A stretch of DNA of 64,000 nucleotides from Pseudonocardia phyllosphaerae (GCF_046546475.1 NZ_JBKGXS010000011.1:62001-126000), one strand, 5' to 3'; counted from the first letter of the stretch, positions 1-8,685 are shown. Notes: a model not told the origin generated them from the sequence alone. A program made the numbers and translations.

Positions 1-783
1 CGCCTCGTCGCGGGGGTGCTGCGCGAGACGACGACCGCGACGACGGCCGTCGCCCGCCTCGGAGCCCGGCTGCGCGCGCCGGCCGCGCTGCTCGTCGCGG
101 GCGACGAGGTGACGATCACCCTGCCCGGGCGGGTGCTGACCGTCCGGACCCGGATCACCGACGCCGGCGTCGACGGCCTGGTGTCCGAACGCGCGGCCGG
201 CCCGGTCGCGGTGCTGCGGCACGTCACCCGGATCGCGCCCGACGGGCACGGCACCCGGGTCCACGACGAGATCACCTGGGAGCCGCCGCTGGGGATGCTC
301 GGCAGGCTGTCCGACCCGGTGCTGCGGCCCTTCGCCCGGCGGTTGCTGGTCGTCCGCCGCGACGCCCTCGCCGGCCGGGTCGCCGAGCTAGCCGCGGCGC
401 CTGCGGTGGTCGGCGCGGCGGTCGTGCGCGACGGGCGGCTGCTGGTCGCCCAGCGCTCCTACCCGCCCGAGCTGGCCGGGCGCTGGGAGCTGCCCGGGGG
501 CGGGGTCGAGGCGGGGGAGAGCGAGGCCGGGGCACTGCGCCGGGAGCTGTTCGAGGAGCTCGGCGCGCACGTGCGGGCCGGGGCGCGGGTCGGTACGGAC
601 CTGCCGATCGGACGCCGGGTGCTGCGCATCCACCGCGCCGAGCTCGAACCGGGATCGCCGGAACCCGAGGCGCGCGAGCACCGGGAGCTGCGCTGGGTGG
701 GGCCCGCCGAGGTCGCGACGCTGGGCTGGCTCGACGCCGACCGCGCCGTCCTCGCCGAGCTGGTCGACCTTCTCCGTCCTTGA
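1..783 (+). CDS. SRPBCC-Nudix fusion protein (5' end outside window)
   Basis: The frame is open to the left edge, so the gene is probably truncated; a GTG at 16 is the first possible start inside the window. Counting from that GTG, residues about 1-125 look like the second half of an SRPBCC (START-like, hydrophobic ligand-binding) domain. Residues about 130-255 form a Nudix hydrolase domain with a complete Nudix box (about residues 161-184, ending RELFEELGA) that would bind the metal and cleave a nucleoside-diphosphate-linked substrate. The box is intact, so the hydrolase is expected to be active; its substrate cannot be read from sequence. The joining of a ligand-binding fold to a Nudix enzyme is unusual. 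It stands alone: the next gene is 310 bp away, past a repeat hairpin. Confidence 0.8.
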   Translation, partial: RLVAGVLRETTTATTAVARLGARLRAPAALLVAGDEVTITLPGRVLTVRTRITDAGVDGLVSERAAGPVAVLRHVTRIAPDGHGTRVHDEITWEPPLGMLGRLSDPVLRPFARRLLVVRRDALAGRVAELAAAPAVVGAAVVRDGRLLVAQRSYPPELAGRWELPGGGVEAGESEAGALRRELFEELGAHVRAGARVGTDLPIGRRVLRIHRAELEPGSPEPEAREHRELRWVGPAEVATLGWLDADRAVLAELVDLLRP

Positions 784-828
784 TCCACTTCGGGGCGGCG
801 TTCCGGCGCCGGTGAGGCGCCGGCCTGG

Positions 829-1015
829 CGCTTTGCTCTGCTCACCTCCACGCATCACCCCTGGTCGGTGCCATCCGGACCCGACCTGAGCAGCCCTGAT
901 GCGTAGAGGTGAGCAGAGCAAAGCGGGGCTCACCGCGGGTCCCGGGCAGTGGCGCGGCACCGGCCCGACCGCGCCCGATGATCAACCGCGCCGCGGCTCT
1001 GCTCACCGATACGCA
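829..1015. repeat. GGTGAGCAGAGC repeat: inverted pair plus a third copy
   Basis: This fills most of the 310-bp gap 784-1093. Arms 829-857 and 897-925 are reverse complements over 29 bp with a single mismatch; each contains the 12-base core (835-846 on the minus strand, 908-919 on the plus strand) plus flanks GATGCGT and AAAGCG. The 39-nt loop could let the transcript fold into a long hairpin just after the Nudix gene, a position suited to transcription termination. A third, minus-strand copy lies at 996-1007. No gene is visible in the gap. Confidence 0.9.
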
Positions 1016-1093
1016 CCGCGGCGGAGCGTGCCCGACCGGCGATCTCGGTAGAACCACCGACACCGGCGAGGGAGCCGGTGACGTCCAAGCCAC

Positions 1094-2143
1094 ATGACAG
1101 CTGCAGCGGCCTCAGCGGCCCCCGCCACGACCGCCCCCGGCGACCCGACCGCGGGTCTCGTCGAGCGCCAGCACGGGCTGGTCACCCGCGCCCAGGCGCT
1201 CGGCGCCGGCCTGTCGCCGGACGCGATCGACCGCCGGCTCGCCACGCGGCGCTGGGTGCCGGTGCATCCGCGGGTCTACCGGGAGGCGAGCCACCCGGCA
1301 GGCGACGAGCAGCGGGTCCGGGCCGCGGTGCTGTGGGCCGGGGACGGCGCGGTGCTCTGCGGTGCCGCGGCGGTGTGGTGGCACGGGCTGCTCGAGCACG
1401 CTCCGGGCGGCCCGGGGGCCGTGACGGCGGTCGGGGTGACCGTGCCGCGCCGGCGGGCGCCGCGGCCGCGTGCCGGGGTCGTCGTCCGGCGGCGGGAGCT
1501 GGACCCGGCCGACGTCGTCGAGCACCGGGGTGTGCTGGTCACCGCGCCGGCGTTGTCGGTGCTCGAGGCGTGCACCGAGCTGCCCGAGGCCGCGGCGACG
1601 GCGCTGCTGCAGCGGGTGCTGACCCGGCCCGGGGCGCTGCCCGCGCTGCTGGCCGCGCAGGTCCGCAACCTCGGCGCGCACGGCAGCGGACCGTCCGGGC
1701 GGCTGCTCACCGCCGTCGTCCGGCGCTCCGGCGTGGCCGCACTGGTCCGGCTGCGAGGGGCGCTGACCGAGGCGGGTGTCGGCGGCTGGACGTGCGGGCA
1801 CGACGTCGCCGGCGTGGTGCCGGCGCTGGCGTTCCCGCGGGCCCGGCTGGCGGTGGAGTTCCACGGCGCCACGGACGAGGAGTCGACGGCGTGGCGGCGC
1901 GGGGTGCTGCGTCGGCACGGCTGGCGGGTGCTCACCCTCGACCCGGCGGACCCGGCCCACCGGCCGGCGCAGGTGCTCGCCGCGGTGCGGTTCGCGGTCG
2001 CCGACCGGCCACGCACCGGCGGGGCGACGGCCGGGATGCGCACACGGTTGCCCGGCTGCGGAGGCGCCGGGGCGCCCGGCGGCCCCGCGAGGGCGGCGTC
2101 CGGCGGCTCGTCCCGGGGCACTGTGTGTCAGAACACCGTGTGA
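1094..2143 (+). CDS. AbiEi-like / DUF559-like protein
   Basis: A 349-residue protein. Residues about 21-70 resemble the winged-helix AbiEi antitoxin-type domain found in many actinobacterial proteins (pattern of a queried residue Q, VTRAQAL, a short helix, then RRW.P.HPRVYR). Residues about 230-295 resemble the compact PD-(D/E)XK-like fold of DUF559/Vsr-like proteins (RLAVEFHG, then a GWRVL segment). No toxin partner (AbiEii nucleotidyltransferase) follows it, so it is probably not a working type IV toxin-antitoxin pair but one of the many orphan actinobacterial members of unknown role. Residues after about 295 are low complexity. Start ATG at 1094 is the most natural one. Assignment rests on overall pattern, so family is likely but function is unknown. 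Confidence 0.6.
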   Translation: MTAAAASAAPATTAPGDPTAGLVERQHGLVTRAQALGAGLSPDAIDRRLATRRWVPVHPRVYREASHPAGDEQRVRAAVLWAGDGAVLCGAAAVWWHGLLEHAPGGPGAVTAVGVTVPRRRAPRPRAGVVVRRRELDPADVVEHRGVLVTAPALSVLEACTELPEAAATALLQRVLTRPGALPALLAAQVRNLGAHGSGPSGRLLTAVVRRSGVAALVRLRGALTEAGVGGWTCGHDVAGVVPALAFPRARLAVEFHGATDEESTAWRRGVLRRHGWRVLTLDPADPAHRPAQVLAAVRFAVADRPRTGGATAGMRTRLPGCGGAGAPGGPARAASGGSSRGTVCQNTV

Positions 2144-2322
2144 CCCCGGCCATGCCGAACGCGACTGCCGGGTCCCGGGTGCTCGCCCGGACGACGCGAG
2201 CGCGGAGATCGTGTACGGCGCCGGCGGCGGGTACCGGCGCTGTCCTGCGAAGATCGTCCGCCGAACTCTCGCCCGGGGGCCGGGCGAGAGGATATCGGCA
2301 GGTCAGGTGCGGGGGAGCGAGG

Positions 2323-2472
2323 TCAGTAGATGCGGGCCTTCTTCACCGCGCGGTCGTAGGCCTTCCCGCTCAGGTCGTCCGCGCCGACCTTGCTCAGGCG
2401 CAACGCGACGACCGGGCAGTTCTTGCAACGTTTGGGCTTCGACCGGCAGCACTTCTTCTTCACCTTACCCAT
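2323..2472 (-). CDS. small Cys/Lys-rich protein, 49 aa
   Basis: A 49-residue frame with ATG at 2472 and TGA ending at 2323, below the size usually listed. The N-terminal 20 residues are very basic and carry four cysteines (C8, C9, C16, C19) in a CC-x6-CxxC arrangement suggestive of zinc or Fe-S binding; the rest is a short amphipathic helix ending ARIY. Similar tiny proteins are, to my knowledge, conserved in actinobacteria without assigned function. Support for it being real: good coding character, a TAGCCT -10 at 2482-2487 (complement) 9 nt before the ATG, and an iron-box-like palindrome over that -10 (separate entry). It lies head to head with typA. Confidence 0.7.
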   Translation of the reverse strand: MGKVKKKCCRSKPKRCKNCPVVALRLSKVGADDLSGKAYDRAVKKARIY

Positions 2473-2474
2473 GG

Positions 2475-2493
2475 CGAGGTCAGGCTAACCTGC
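2475..2493. promoter_or_regulatory. candidate IdeR/DtxR iron box
   Basis: The core AGGTCAGGCTAACCT (2477-2491) matches 14 of the 15 central bases of the mycobacterial IdeR consensus AGGTTAGGCTAACCT; the two outermost bases on each side do not match (14 of 19 overall). It covers the -10 of the small Cys-rich gene on the minus strand and ends immediately before its start codon, an ideal place for iron-dependent repression. For typA, whose -10 is at 2525, it lies upstream of the -35 region. Confidence 0.6.
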
Positions 2494-2524
2494 ACGCAGA
2501 GGAGGGGCCAGAGGTTGCCGCCGA

Positions 2525-2530
2525 TACGCT
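2525..2530 (+). promoter_or_regulatory. -10 element of typA, probably leaderless
   Basis: TACGCT lies 6 nt before the GTG start of typA and no Shine-Dalgarno sequence is present, so transcription should begin at or next to the start codon. Confidence 0.5.
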
Positions 2531-2536
2531 GGCGGT

Positions 2537-4468
2537 GTGACCATCCCCCGTTCCGCCGAGGCGACCGACGCCGTCCGCGACGAGTCCAGCCGTCCCGACC
2601 TGCGCAACGTCGCGATCGTCGCGCACGTCGACCACGGCAAGACCACCCTGGTCGACGCCATGCTGCGCCAGTCCGGCGCGTTCGGCGAGCGTGCCGAGCT
2701 CGTCGACCGCGTCATGGACTCCAACGACCTCGAGCGCGAGAAGGGCATCACCATTCTCGCCAAGCACACGGCGGTGAAGTGGCACGGCACCACGATCAAC
2801 GTCGTCGACACCCCCGGCCACGCCGACTTCGGTGGTGAGGTCGAGCGCGGCCTGTCCATGGTCGACGGCGTCGTGCTGCTGGTCGACGCGTCCGAGGGCC
2901 CGCTGCCCCAGACCCGCTTCGTGCTCCGCAAGACCCTGGCCGCCGGGCTGCCCGTCATGCTCGTGGTCAACAAGACCGACCGCGGTGACGCCCGGATCGC
3001 CGAGGTCGTCGACGAGTCGCTCGAGCTGCTTCTGGAGCTGGCCGACGACCTGGACCTCGACGAGTCCGCCACCGCGCACCTGCTCGACCTGCCCGTCGTC
3101 TACGCCTCCGGCCGCGCCGGCAAGGCGTCCCGGATCCGGCCCGCCGACGGCGAGCTTCCCGACTCCGAGGACCTGACCCCGCTGTTCGAGACGATGCTCG
3201 ACGTCGTCCCGCCGCCCGCCGACGACCCGTCCGCCCCGCTGCAGGCGCACGTCACCAACCTCGACGCGTCCAGCTTCCTCGGCCGCATCGCGCTCTGCCG
3301 CGTCCGCGCCGGTGTGCTGCGCCGCGGCCAGCAGGTCGCGTGGTGCCGGGAGGACGGCAGCACCCCGCGCGTCAAGGTCACCGAGCTGCTGCGCACCGAG
3401 GCCCTCGACCGCGTCCCGGCCGAGGAGGCACGTGCCGGTGACCTCGTCGCCGTCGCCGGAATCGCCGACGTGACCATCGGCGACACCCTCGCCGACCCCG
3501 AGCACCCGGTTGCGCTGCCGCGCATCGACGTCGACGAGCCCGCCATCTCGATGACGATCGGCACCAACACCTCGCCGCTGGCCGGCCGCGACCCGCACCC
3601 GGGCAAGAAGCTGACCGCGCGCCTGGTGAAGAACCGGCTCGACACCGAGCTGATCGGCAACGTCTCGATCCGCGTGCTGCCCACCGAGCGTCCCGACGCG
3701 TGGGAGGTCCAGGGCCGTGGCGAGCTGGCGCTGGCCGTGCTGGTCGAGACCATGCGCCGCGAGGGCTTCGAGCTGACCGTCGGCAAGCCCGAGGTCGTCA
3801 CCAAGACCATCGACGGCAAGCTGCACGAGCCGTTCGAGCAGCTCTCGCTCGACGTCCCCGAGGACAGCCTCGGCGCCGTCACCCAGCTCCTGGCCGCCCG
3901 CAAGGGCGAGATGGGCGAGATGGTGCACGGCGAGGGCCGGGTCCGGCTGGAGTTCCGCGTCCCCTCCCGCGGTCTCATCGGCTTCCGCACCGAGTTCCTG
4001 ACGATCACCCGCGGCGCCGGTATCGCCAGCCACGTGTTCGACGGCTACGGCCCATGGGTCGGTGAGATCCGCACCCGCAACAAGGGCTCGCTGATCTCCG
4101 ACCGCTCCGGGCCCGTCACGCCGTACGCGATCGACCAGCTCGCCGACCGCGGCACGCTGTTCGTCGGCCCGACCACGCTGGTCTACGGCGGCATGGTCGT
4201 CGGCGAGTACACGCGCAACGAGGACCTCGAGGTCAACATCACGCGCGAGAAGAAGCTGACCAACATCCGCTCGTCCACGAGCGACGTGCTGGTCAAGCTC
4301 GTCCCGCCGACGATCCTGAGCCTGGAGCAGTCGCTGGAGTTCTGTGCCTCCGACGAGTGCGTCGAGGTCACCCCGGAGAACGTCCGCATCCGCAAGATCG
4401 AGCTCGACCCGAGCCTGCGAGCTCGCGCCCGTTCGCGCGCCAAGGCCGCTGCGAACGGCACCAAGTAG
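2537..4468 (+). CDS. typA: ribosome-associated GTPase TypA/BipA
   Basis: 643 residues, the usual length for the family. Translation-factor GTPase related to EF-G/LepA that binds 70S ribosomes and helps ribosome assembly or translation under stress. G1 motif HVDHGKTT at residues 30-37, G2 region with REKGITI at about 67-73, G3 DTPGH at 91-95, G4 NKTD at 145-148, followed by domain II and the EF-G-like C-terminal domains (RGELALAVLVETMRREG near 390, GLIGFRTEFL near 480). GTG start at 2537 follows a -10 element by 6 nt and puts the G1 motif at the expected distance. It is followed by three repeat copies and then lpqW, the same order as in mycobacteria. Confidence 0.97.
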   Translation: MTIPRSAEATDAVRDESSRPDLRNVAIVAHVDHGKTTLVDAMLRQSGAFGERAELVDRVMDSNDLEREKGITILAKHTAVKWHGTTINVVDTPGHADFGGEVERGLSMVDGVVLLVDASEGPLPQTRFVLRKTLAAGLPVMLVVNKTDRGDARIAEVVDESLELLLELADDLDLDESATAHLLDLPVVYASGRAGKASRIRPADGELPDSEDLTPLFETMLDVVPPPADDPSAPLQAHVTNLDASSFLGRIALCRVRAGVLRRGQQVAWCREDGSTPRVKVTELLRTEALDRVPAEEARAGDLVAVAGIADVTIGDTLADPEHPVALPRIDVDEPAISMTIGTNTSPLAGRDPHPGKKLTARLVKNRLDTELIGNVSIRVLPTERPDAWEVQGRGELALAVLVETMRREGFELTVGKPEVVTKTIDGKLHEPFEQLSLDVPEDSLGAVTQLLAARKGEMGEMVHGEGRVRLEFRVPSRGLIGFRTEFLTITRGAGIASHVFDGYGPWVGEIRTRNKGSLISDRSGPVTPYAIDQLADRGTLFVGPTTLVYGGMVVGEYTRNEDLEVNITREKKLTNIRSSTSDVLVKLVPPTILSLEQSLEFCASDECVEVTPENVRIRKIELDPSLRARARSRAKAAANGTK

Positions 4469-4471
4469 GTA

Positions 4472-4575
4472 GGTAAGCAGAGCAAGGGCCCCGGTGGGCC
4501 GGGGTGCTGCGTCGAGGTGAGCAGAGCAGAGCCCCTGGTCAGCCGGGGTGCTGCGCCGGGGTGAGCAGAGCAGAG
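4472..4575 (+). repeat. three GGTGAGCAGAGC copies between typA and lpqW
   Basis: Cores at 4472-4483 (one mismatch), 4516-4527 and 4560-4571, the last two exactly 44 bp apart in units that begin TGCTGCGYCG. All are on the strand of the flanking genes. The first begins 3 bp after the typA stop codon. Confidence 0.9.
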
Positions 4576-4631
4576 TCCCGGCCCGGCGGTCCGGTCCCCG
4601 CCCGGTGGGCGAGGGGCCGGACCCGGACCGG

Positions 4632-4637
4632 GATACT
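4632..4637 (+). promoter_or_regulatory. -10 element of lpqW, probably leaderless
   Basis: GATACT ends 6 nt before the GTG at 4644 and no ribosome binding site is visible; this also supports 4644 as the true start rather than an upstream start inside the repeat. Confidence 0.45.
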
Positions 4638-4643
4638 GCCGGG

Positions 4644-6602
4644 GTGACCGATCGTCGCCCCGTCCGCACGCTCCCCGCGGTGGCCGGTCTGCTGGCCGTC
4701 GTGCTCGTGCTCGCCGGTTGTTCCGCCGAGCCGCAGCCCGCACCGCCTCCGCAGCCGGCGCCGCCGACCGTCCCGGTGACCACTCCGACCCGGGTGGTCG
4801 CGGGGGTGACGGACTTCGGGCCGGGGTTCAACCCGCACCTGCGCTCCGACCAGTCCCCGGCCACCACCGCGATCGCGGCCCTGTCGATGCCGTCGGTGTT
4901 CCGCCCCGACGCCCGCGGCGTCCCGCAGCTGGACCGCACGGTCGCCACCGACGCGAAGGTCACCTCGCAGTCGCCGTTCACGGTCAGCTACGACCTGAAC
5001 GTCTCCGCCGGCTGGTCGTCGGGCGCCCCGATCGCCGCCGAGGACTTCGTCTACCTCTGGCAGCAGATGCGCAGCCGGCCCAACACGATCGGCGCCGCCG
5101 GGTACCGGCAGATCACCGACGTCCGCTCGCGGGCCGGGGGCAAGGCCGTCGACGTCGTGTTCGCCAAGCCCTACCCGCACTGGCAGGAGCTGTTCTCCAA
5201 CCTGCTGCCCGCGCACCTGCTCAAGGACGCTCCCGGCGGCTGGACCGCGCCGTTCGCCAACGGTGAGCCCGCCGCCGGCGGGCCGTTCCGGGTCATGCAG
5301 GTCGACCGGCTGCGCGGCGAGATCGTGCTGGCCCGCAACGACCCGTACTGGGACACCCCCTCGGTGCTCGACGAGATCGTGCTGCGCCGCACCCCGGCCG
5401 GCCAGCTGTCCGCCGCGCTGGGCAACCAGGACATCGACATGGCGCTGCCCGACGCCGGGCCGCAGATCACGAAGGCGATCGAGGCGATGACCTCGGCGGG
5501 CAAGGCGCCGACGGTGCGCCGGTCCCCGCGCCCGGACGCCGAGCAGCTGATGTTCCGTACCGAGGACGGACCGCTGTCCGACCCGCGGGTGCGGGAGGGC
5601 GTCGCCGCGACGCTCGACCGTGAGTCGATCCGGCGCCGGATCAACCCCGACGCCACCCCGGTCGACGCGTTCGGTGCCGCCCCGTCCGACCCCGGCTACG
5701 CGGCCACCGCGCCGGAGGGCGCGCCCGCGCGGCGTGACCCGGGGGCGGCGTCGGCGGCGCTGACCGAGGCCGGCTACGTCCGCGGCGCCGACGGGCGCTG
5801 GACCCTGGGCGGGCGGCAGCTGTCGGTCGTCGTCGGGGCCGGGGCCGACCGGCCCGAGGACATCCGGGTCGCGCAGGTCGTCGCCGAGCAGCTCAAGGCC
5901 GGCGGGATCCTGGCCACGGTGATCACGCCGAGCGCCCCGGAACTGCTCGACAGCCCGAGTGTCACGCCGACGACGCCGACACCGACGTCCACCCCGACGA
6001 GTGGTTCCTCGTCGTCCGGTTCGGCGACGCCGACGCCGACCACCGATCCGGACGGCGGCGGCGCGCCCGAGACGCCGGCGCCGACTCCGTCGCCGGGCTC
6101 GACGACGACACCGAGCACCTCCTCCACCTCCGCCACGCCGACCACGTCCGGCATCCCCGGACAGACCGGCTCGACGGTCGCGGTCGACGTCCTGGTCGCC
6201 CCGCGACCGGTGGTGGGCGCGGTGGGTCCCCGCCTGGCATCGGACTACGGCTGCCCGGAGAGCTCGGCCCCCGCGTCCACTCCGGACGCCCCGGAACCCG
6301 ATCCCGCGCAGGACGACCTGCCGGGCCAGAGCTGCCTGCCCACGCTGCAGCCCCTGCTCGACCAGCTGATCACCAACGACGACCCGGCGGTCGCCGCGGA
6401 GGCCGAACGGGTGCTGTGGACGCAGCTGCCCGCGCTGCCGCTCTACCAGGCCCAGGGGTTGCTGATCACGAACAAGCAGACCGACGCGTCGACCGGGGTG
6501 ACGCCGGGGCCGCTCGGGATCGGGCCGATGGCCGGCGCTCGGACCTGGAAGGAGCCCGAGGGCTCCAGCGACTCGACGCAGACGTCGGTGCCGGGGAGCT
6601 GA
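4644..6602 (+). CDS. lpqW: LpqW-like lipoprotein, SBP_bac_5 family
   Basis: 652 residues. N-terminal signal peptide with lipobox LAGC (Cys about residue 25), so anchored to the outer face of the membrane. The body is a family-5 extracellular solute-binding fold. Its place directly after typA matches mycobacterial lpqW, whose product influences the branch between phosphatidylinositol mannosides and lipoarabinomannan rather than peptide import; by context I expect a similar envelope role here. The normal domain is split near residues 435-515 by about 80 residues of almost pure Pro, Thr, Ser and Gly, before the conserved DVLVAPRP stretch resumes. Start chosen at GTG 4644 because the longer frame begins inside a repeat copy. 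Confidence 0.8.
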   Translation: MTDRRPVRTLPAVAGLLAVVLVLAGCSAEPQPAPPPQPAPPTVPVTTPTRVVAGVTDFGPGFNPHLRSDQSPATTAIAALSMPSVFRPDARGVPQLDRTVATDAKVTSQSPFTVSYDLNVSAGWSSGAPIAAEDFVYLWQQMRSRPNTIGAAGYRQITDVRSRAGGKAVDVVFAKPYPHWQELFSNLLPAHLLKDAPGGWTAPFANGEPAAGGPFRVMQVDRLRGEIVLARNDPYWDTPSVLDEIVLRRTPAGQLSAALGNQDIDMALPDAGPQITKAIEAMTSAGKAPTVRRSPRPDAEQLMFRTEDGPLSDPRVREGVAATLDRESIRRRINPDATPVDAFGAAPSDPGYAATAPEGAPARRDPGAASAALTEAGYVRGADGRWTLGGRQLSVVVGAGADRPEDIRVAQVVAEQLKAGGILATVITPSAPELLDSPSVTPTTPTPTSTPTSGSSSSGSATPTPTTDPDGGGAPETPAPTPSPGSTTTPSTSSTSATPTTSGIPGQTGSTVAVDVLVAPRPVVGAVGPRLASDYGCPESSAPASTPDAPEPDPAQDDLPGQSCLPTLQPLLDQLITNDDPAVAAEAERVLWTQLPALPLYQAQGLLITNKQTDASTGVTPGPLGIGPMAGARTWKEPEGSSDSTQTSVPGS

Positions 6603-6629
6603 CCAGCGCCGACGGCGGTGCTGCGTATC

Positions 6630-6641
6630 GGTGAGCAGAGC
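6630..6641 (+). repeat. GGTGAGCAGAGC repeat after lpqW
   Basis: One exact core, in a unit that begins TGCTGCGTATC, 27 bp after the lpqW stop codon and on the same strand. The rest of the 340-bp gap 6603-6942 holds the oppA promoter candidate and no gene. Confidence 0.85.
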
Positions 6642-6680
6642 AGCACCGTCGCCGTCCGGAGCCTCTCGCTCACACGGAGT

Positions 6681-6750
6681 GGTACGTCTGTACCAAACAG
6701 GTTTCGGCGAGTTCCGAGACCTATGACACGGCTGTGTGCGCTGCTAGCGT
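6681..6750 (+). promoter_or_regulatory. promoter candidate for the opp operon with upstream inverted repeat
   Basis: ATGACA (6723-6728, five of six -35 bases) and TAGCGT (6745-6750) are separated by 16 bp, giving a leader of about 185 nt before the binding-protein gene. Just upstream lies GGTAC-GTCT-GTACC (6681-6694), a perfect small inverted repeat that could be an operator. Supported by pattern only. Confidence 0.45.
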
Positions 6751-6942
6751 CCATCCGGCTGCGAGTCGTTCGACGGTCGACCATCGGAAGTACGACGGTC
6801 ACTTTCTGTCGGCGCGGAGCACAGGGGGGCGTGCTAACGGCGTGCTCCTGGGCCCTACCCGGCGCTACATCCGGGCTCGGCCCGAGACCCGACGGGCGCC
6901 ACACCGGAGTGCGCCCACTTGATCTCGAGAGGCTCGTCGACG

Positions 6943-8685
6943 ATGAGAATGAAGGCGGCTGTCGCGGTCGCGGTGGCGGGTTCTGTTGCGCTGCTGCTGA
7001 GTGCGTGTGGTGGCGGCGGAGAAGAGGGTGGTGGCGGGTCCACGGCCACCGGGAACTACGCGGAGTGCCCGCAGAACCTCAACACCTGTAACTCGGTTCC
7101 GGCCGACCAGGTGCAGCAGGGCGGGACGATCACGATGGCCATCGAGAAGAACATTCCGAACTGGAATGTCGTCTCGGCCGAGGGCAACGTGTTCGAGACG
7201 GGCATGGCGACCCAGACCTACATGCCGGCCGCATTCACCACCGAGCCCGATCTGAAGCTGGCGCTCAACAAGGACCTCATGGTCTCGGCCGAGCTCGTCA
7301 ACCCGACGACGATCGTCTACAAGATCCGGCCCGAGGCGGTCTGGAGCGACGGCACACCGATCAGCGCCGACGACTTCGCCTACTCCTGGAAGATGCAGAG
7401 CCCGACCAAGTGCCCCGACTGTGCCACGGCGGGCAACGGTGGCTGGGACGCGGTGAAGAACGTCGCCGGTTCCGACGGCGGCAAGACCGCCACGATGACG
7501 CTGACCAAGCCCATCACCGACTGGCAGAACTACTTCTCCTCGGGGCAGCCGCTCTACCCGGCGCACATCGCGAAGCAGCACGGTGACCTGAACACTCCGC
7601 AGGGGGTCGCGCAGTCGTTCGACTGGTTCGGCAAGACCGTTCCGACCTACTCGGGCGGCCCGTACGTCATCAAGAGCTGGCAGGACAATCAGGCGCTGAC
7701 GCTCGTCCCGAACCCGAAGTGGTACGGCCAGGCGAAGCCCAAGCTGGACGCCCTGATCCTGCGCGTCATCACCGACGCGACGCAGGAGCCGATCGCGCTG
7801 CAGAACAATGAGGTGCAGGTCGTCTATCCGCAGCCGCAGGTCGACATCGTCCAGCAGATCGAGCAGATCCCGAACGTGTCGCAGACCCAGCAGCTCGGCA
7901 TCCAGTGGGAGCACTACGACTTCAACCTGCGGACACCGGCGCTGAAGGACAAGGCACTGCGGCAGGCGATGTACACCGCGGTCAACCGGGAAGACATCAT
8001 CGCCAAGACCGTCGGGCAGTTCAACCCGGACGTGAAGCCGCTGAACAGCATGATGCTGCTGCCCCAGCAGGACGGCTACACCGACAACGTGACGCCCACC
8101 GGGCAGGGTGCCGGTGACATCGAGAAGGCCAAGCAGATCCTGACCCGGGCCGGCTACACCGGTGTCGGGTCCAAGCTGGTCGACAAGTCGGGTAAGGCGG
8201 TTCCGGACCTGCGGATCCGCTACACCGTCGGCAACTCGATCCGGCAGAACGAGTGCGAGCTGTTCGCCGGCTACATGAAGCAGCTGGGTATCAACGTCAC
8301 GGTCGAGCCGACCGACGACCTCGGTGACACCACCACCAAGGGCGACTACGACATCATCGTGTTCGCCTGGATCCAGTCGCCGGCGCCGTACGCGAACGCT
8401 CAGCAGACCTTCCTGTCCTCGTCGGGCAACAACTTCGGCAAGTACAACAACCCGAAGACCGACAAGCTGCTGAACGAGGCTGCCTCGTCCACGGACACGG
8501 CGGCGGCGACGGCAAAGCTCAACGAGGCGGACAAGATCATCATGGATGACGCCTACGTGCTACCGCTGTACCAGAAGCCGACCCTGATCGCGTCGCAGAA
8601 CACCGTGGCCAACATCCGGGGCAACGCGACCCTCAGCGGACCGACGTACAACTCCGCCGAGTGGGGTCTGCGCACCGGCAGCTGA
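6943..8685 (+). CDS. oligopeptide ABC transporter, substrate-binding lipoprotein
   Basis: 580 residues. A signal peptide with lipobox LSAC, then GGGGEEGGGG as a flexible linker, is followed by a family-5 (OppA/DppA-type) binding domain: early YMPAAF, a WSDGTPISADDFAYSW motif near residue 140 typical of this family, and a late PLYQKP segment. It captures oligopeptides or similar solutes outside the membrane for the transporter encoded by the next four genes. The ATG at 6943 was chosen because a GAGAGG ribosome binding site sits 10 nt upstream; ATG 6949 and TTG 6919 are alternatives. It is less GC-rich in coding style than lpqW, with many Lys and Asn codons, typical of a highly expressed exported protein. 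Confidence 0.88.
   Translation: MRMKAAVAVAVAGSVALLLSACGGGGEEGGGGSTATGNYAECPQNLNTCNSVPADQVQQGGTITMAIEKNIPNWNVVSAEGNVFETGMATQTYMPAAFTTEPDLKLALNKDLMVSAELVNPTTIVYKIRPEAVWSDGTPISADDFAYSWKMQSPTKCPDCATAGNGGWDAVKNVAGSDGGKTATMTLTKPITDWQNYFSSGQPLYPAHIAKQHGDLNTPQGVAQSFDWFGKTVPTYSGGPYVIKSWQDNQALTLVPNPKWYGQAKPKLDALILRVITDATQEPIALQNNEVQVVYPQPQVDIVQQIEQIPNVSQTQQLGIQWEHYDFNLRTPALKDKALRQAMYTAVNREDIIAKTVGQFNPDVKPLNSMMLLPQQDGYTDNVTPTGQGAGDIEKAKQILTRAGYTGVGSKLVDKSGKAVPDLRIRYTVGNSIRQNECELFAGYMKQLGINVTVEPTDDLGDTTTKGDYDIIVFAWIQSPAPYANAQQTFLSSSGNNFGKYNNPKTDKLLNEAASSTDTAAATAKLNEADKIIMDDAYVLPLYQKPTLIASQNTVANIRGNATLSGPTYNSAEWGLRTGS

Noticed and set aside
829..925. Mobile element (MITE or REP with a transposase)
   Set aside because: No target-site duplications or transposase gene were seen near any copy, so mobility is not claimed for individual copies.
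1094..2143. A functional AbiE type IV toxin-antitoxin system
   Set aside because: No AbiEii toxin gene is adjacent; only an AbiEi-like domain is seen.
4548..4643. Upstream start for lpqW giving an N-terminus MLRRGEQSR
   Set aside because: It comes from a repeat copy, would bury the lipoprotein signal peptide, and the -10 element points to GTG 4644.
2480..4981. An 833-residue frame on the minus strand opposite typA and lpqW
   Set aside because: Shadow frame produced by high GC codon bias; typA and lpqW on the plus strand carry all recognisable motifs. The same holds for the 887-residue frame opposite oppF-tsaD-mshB.
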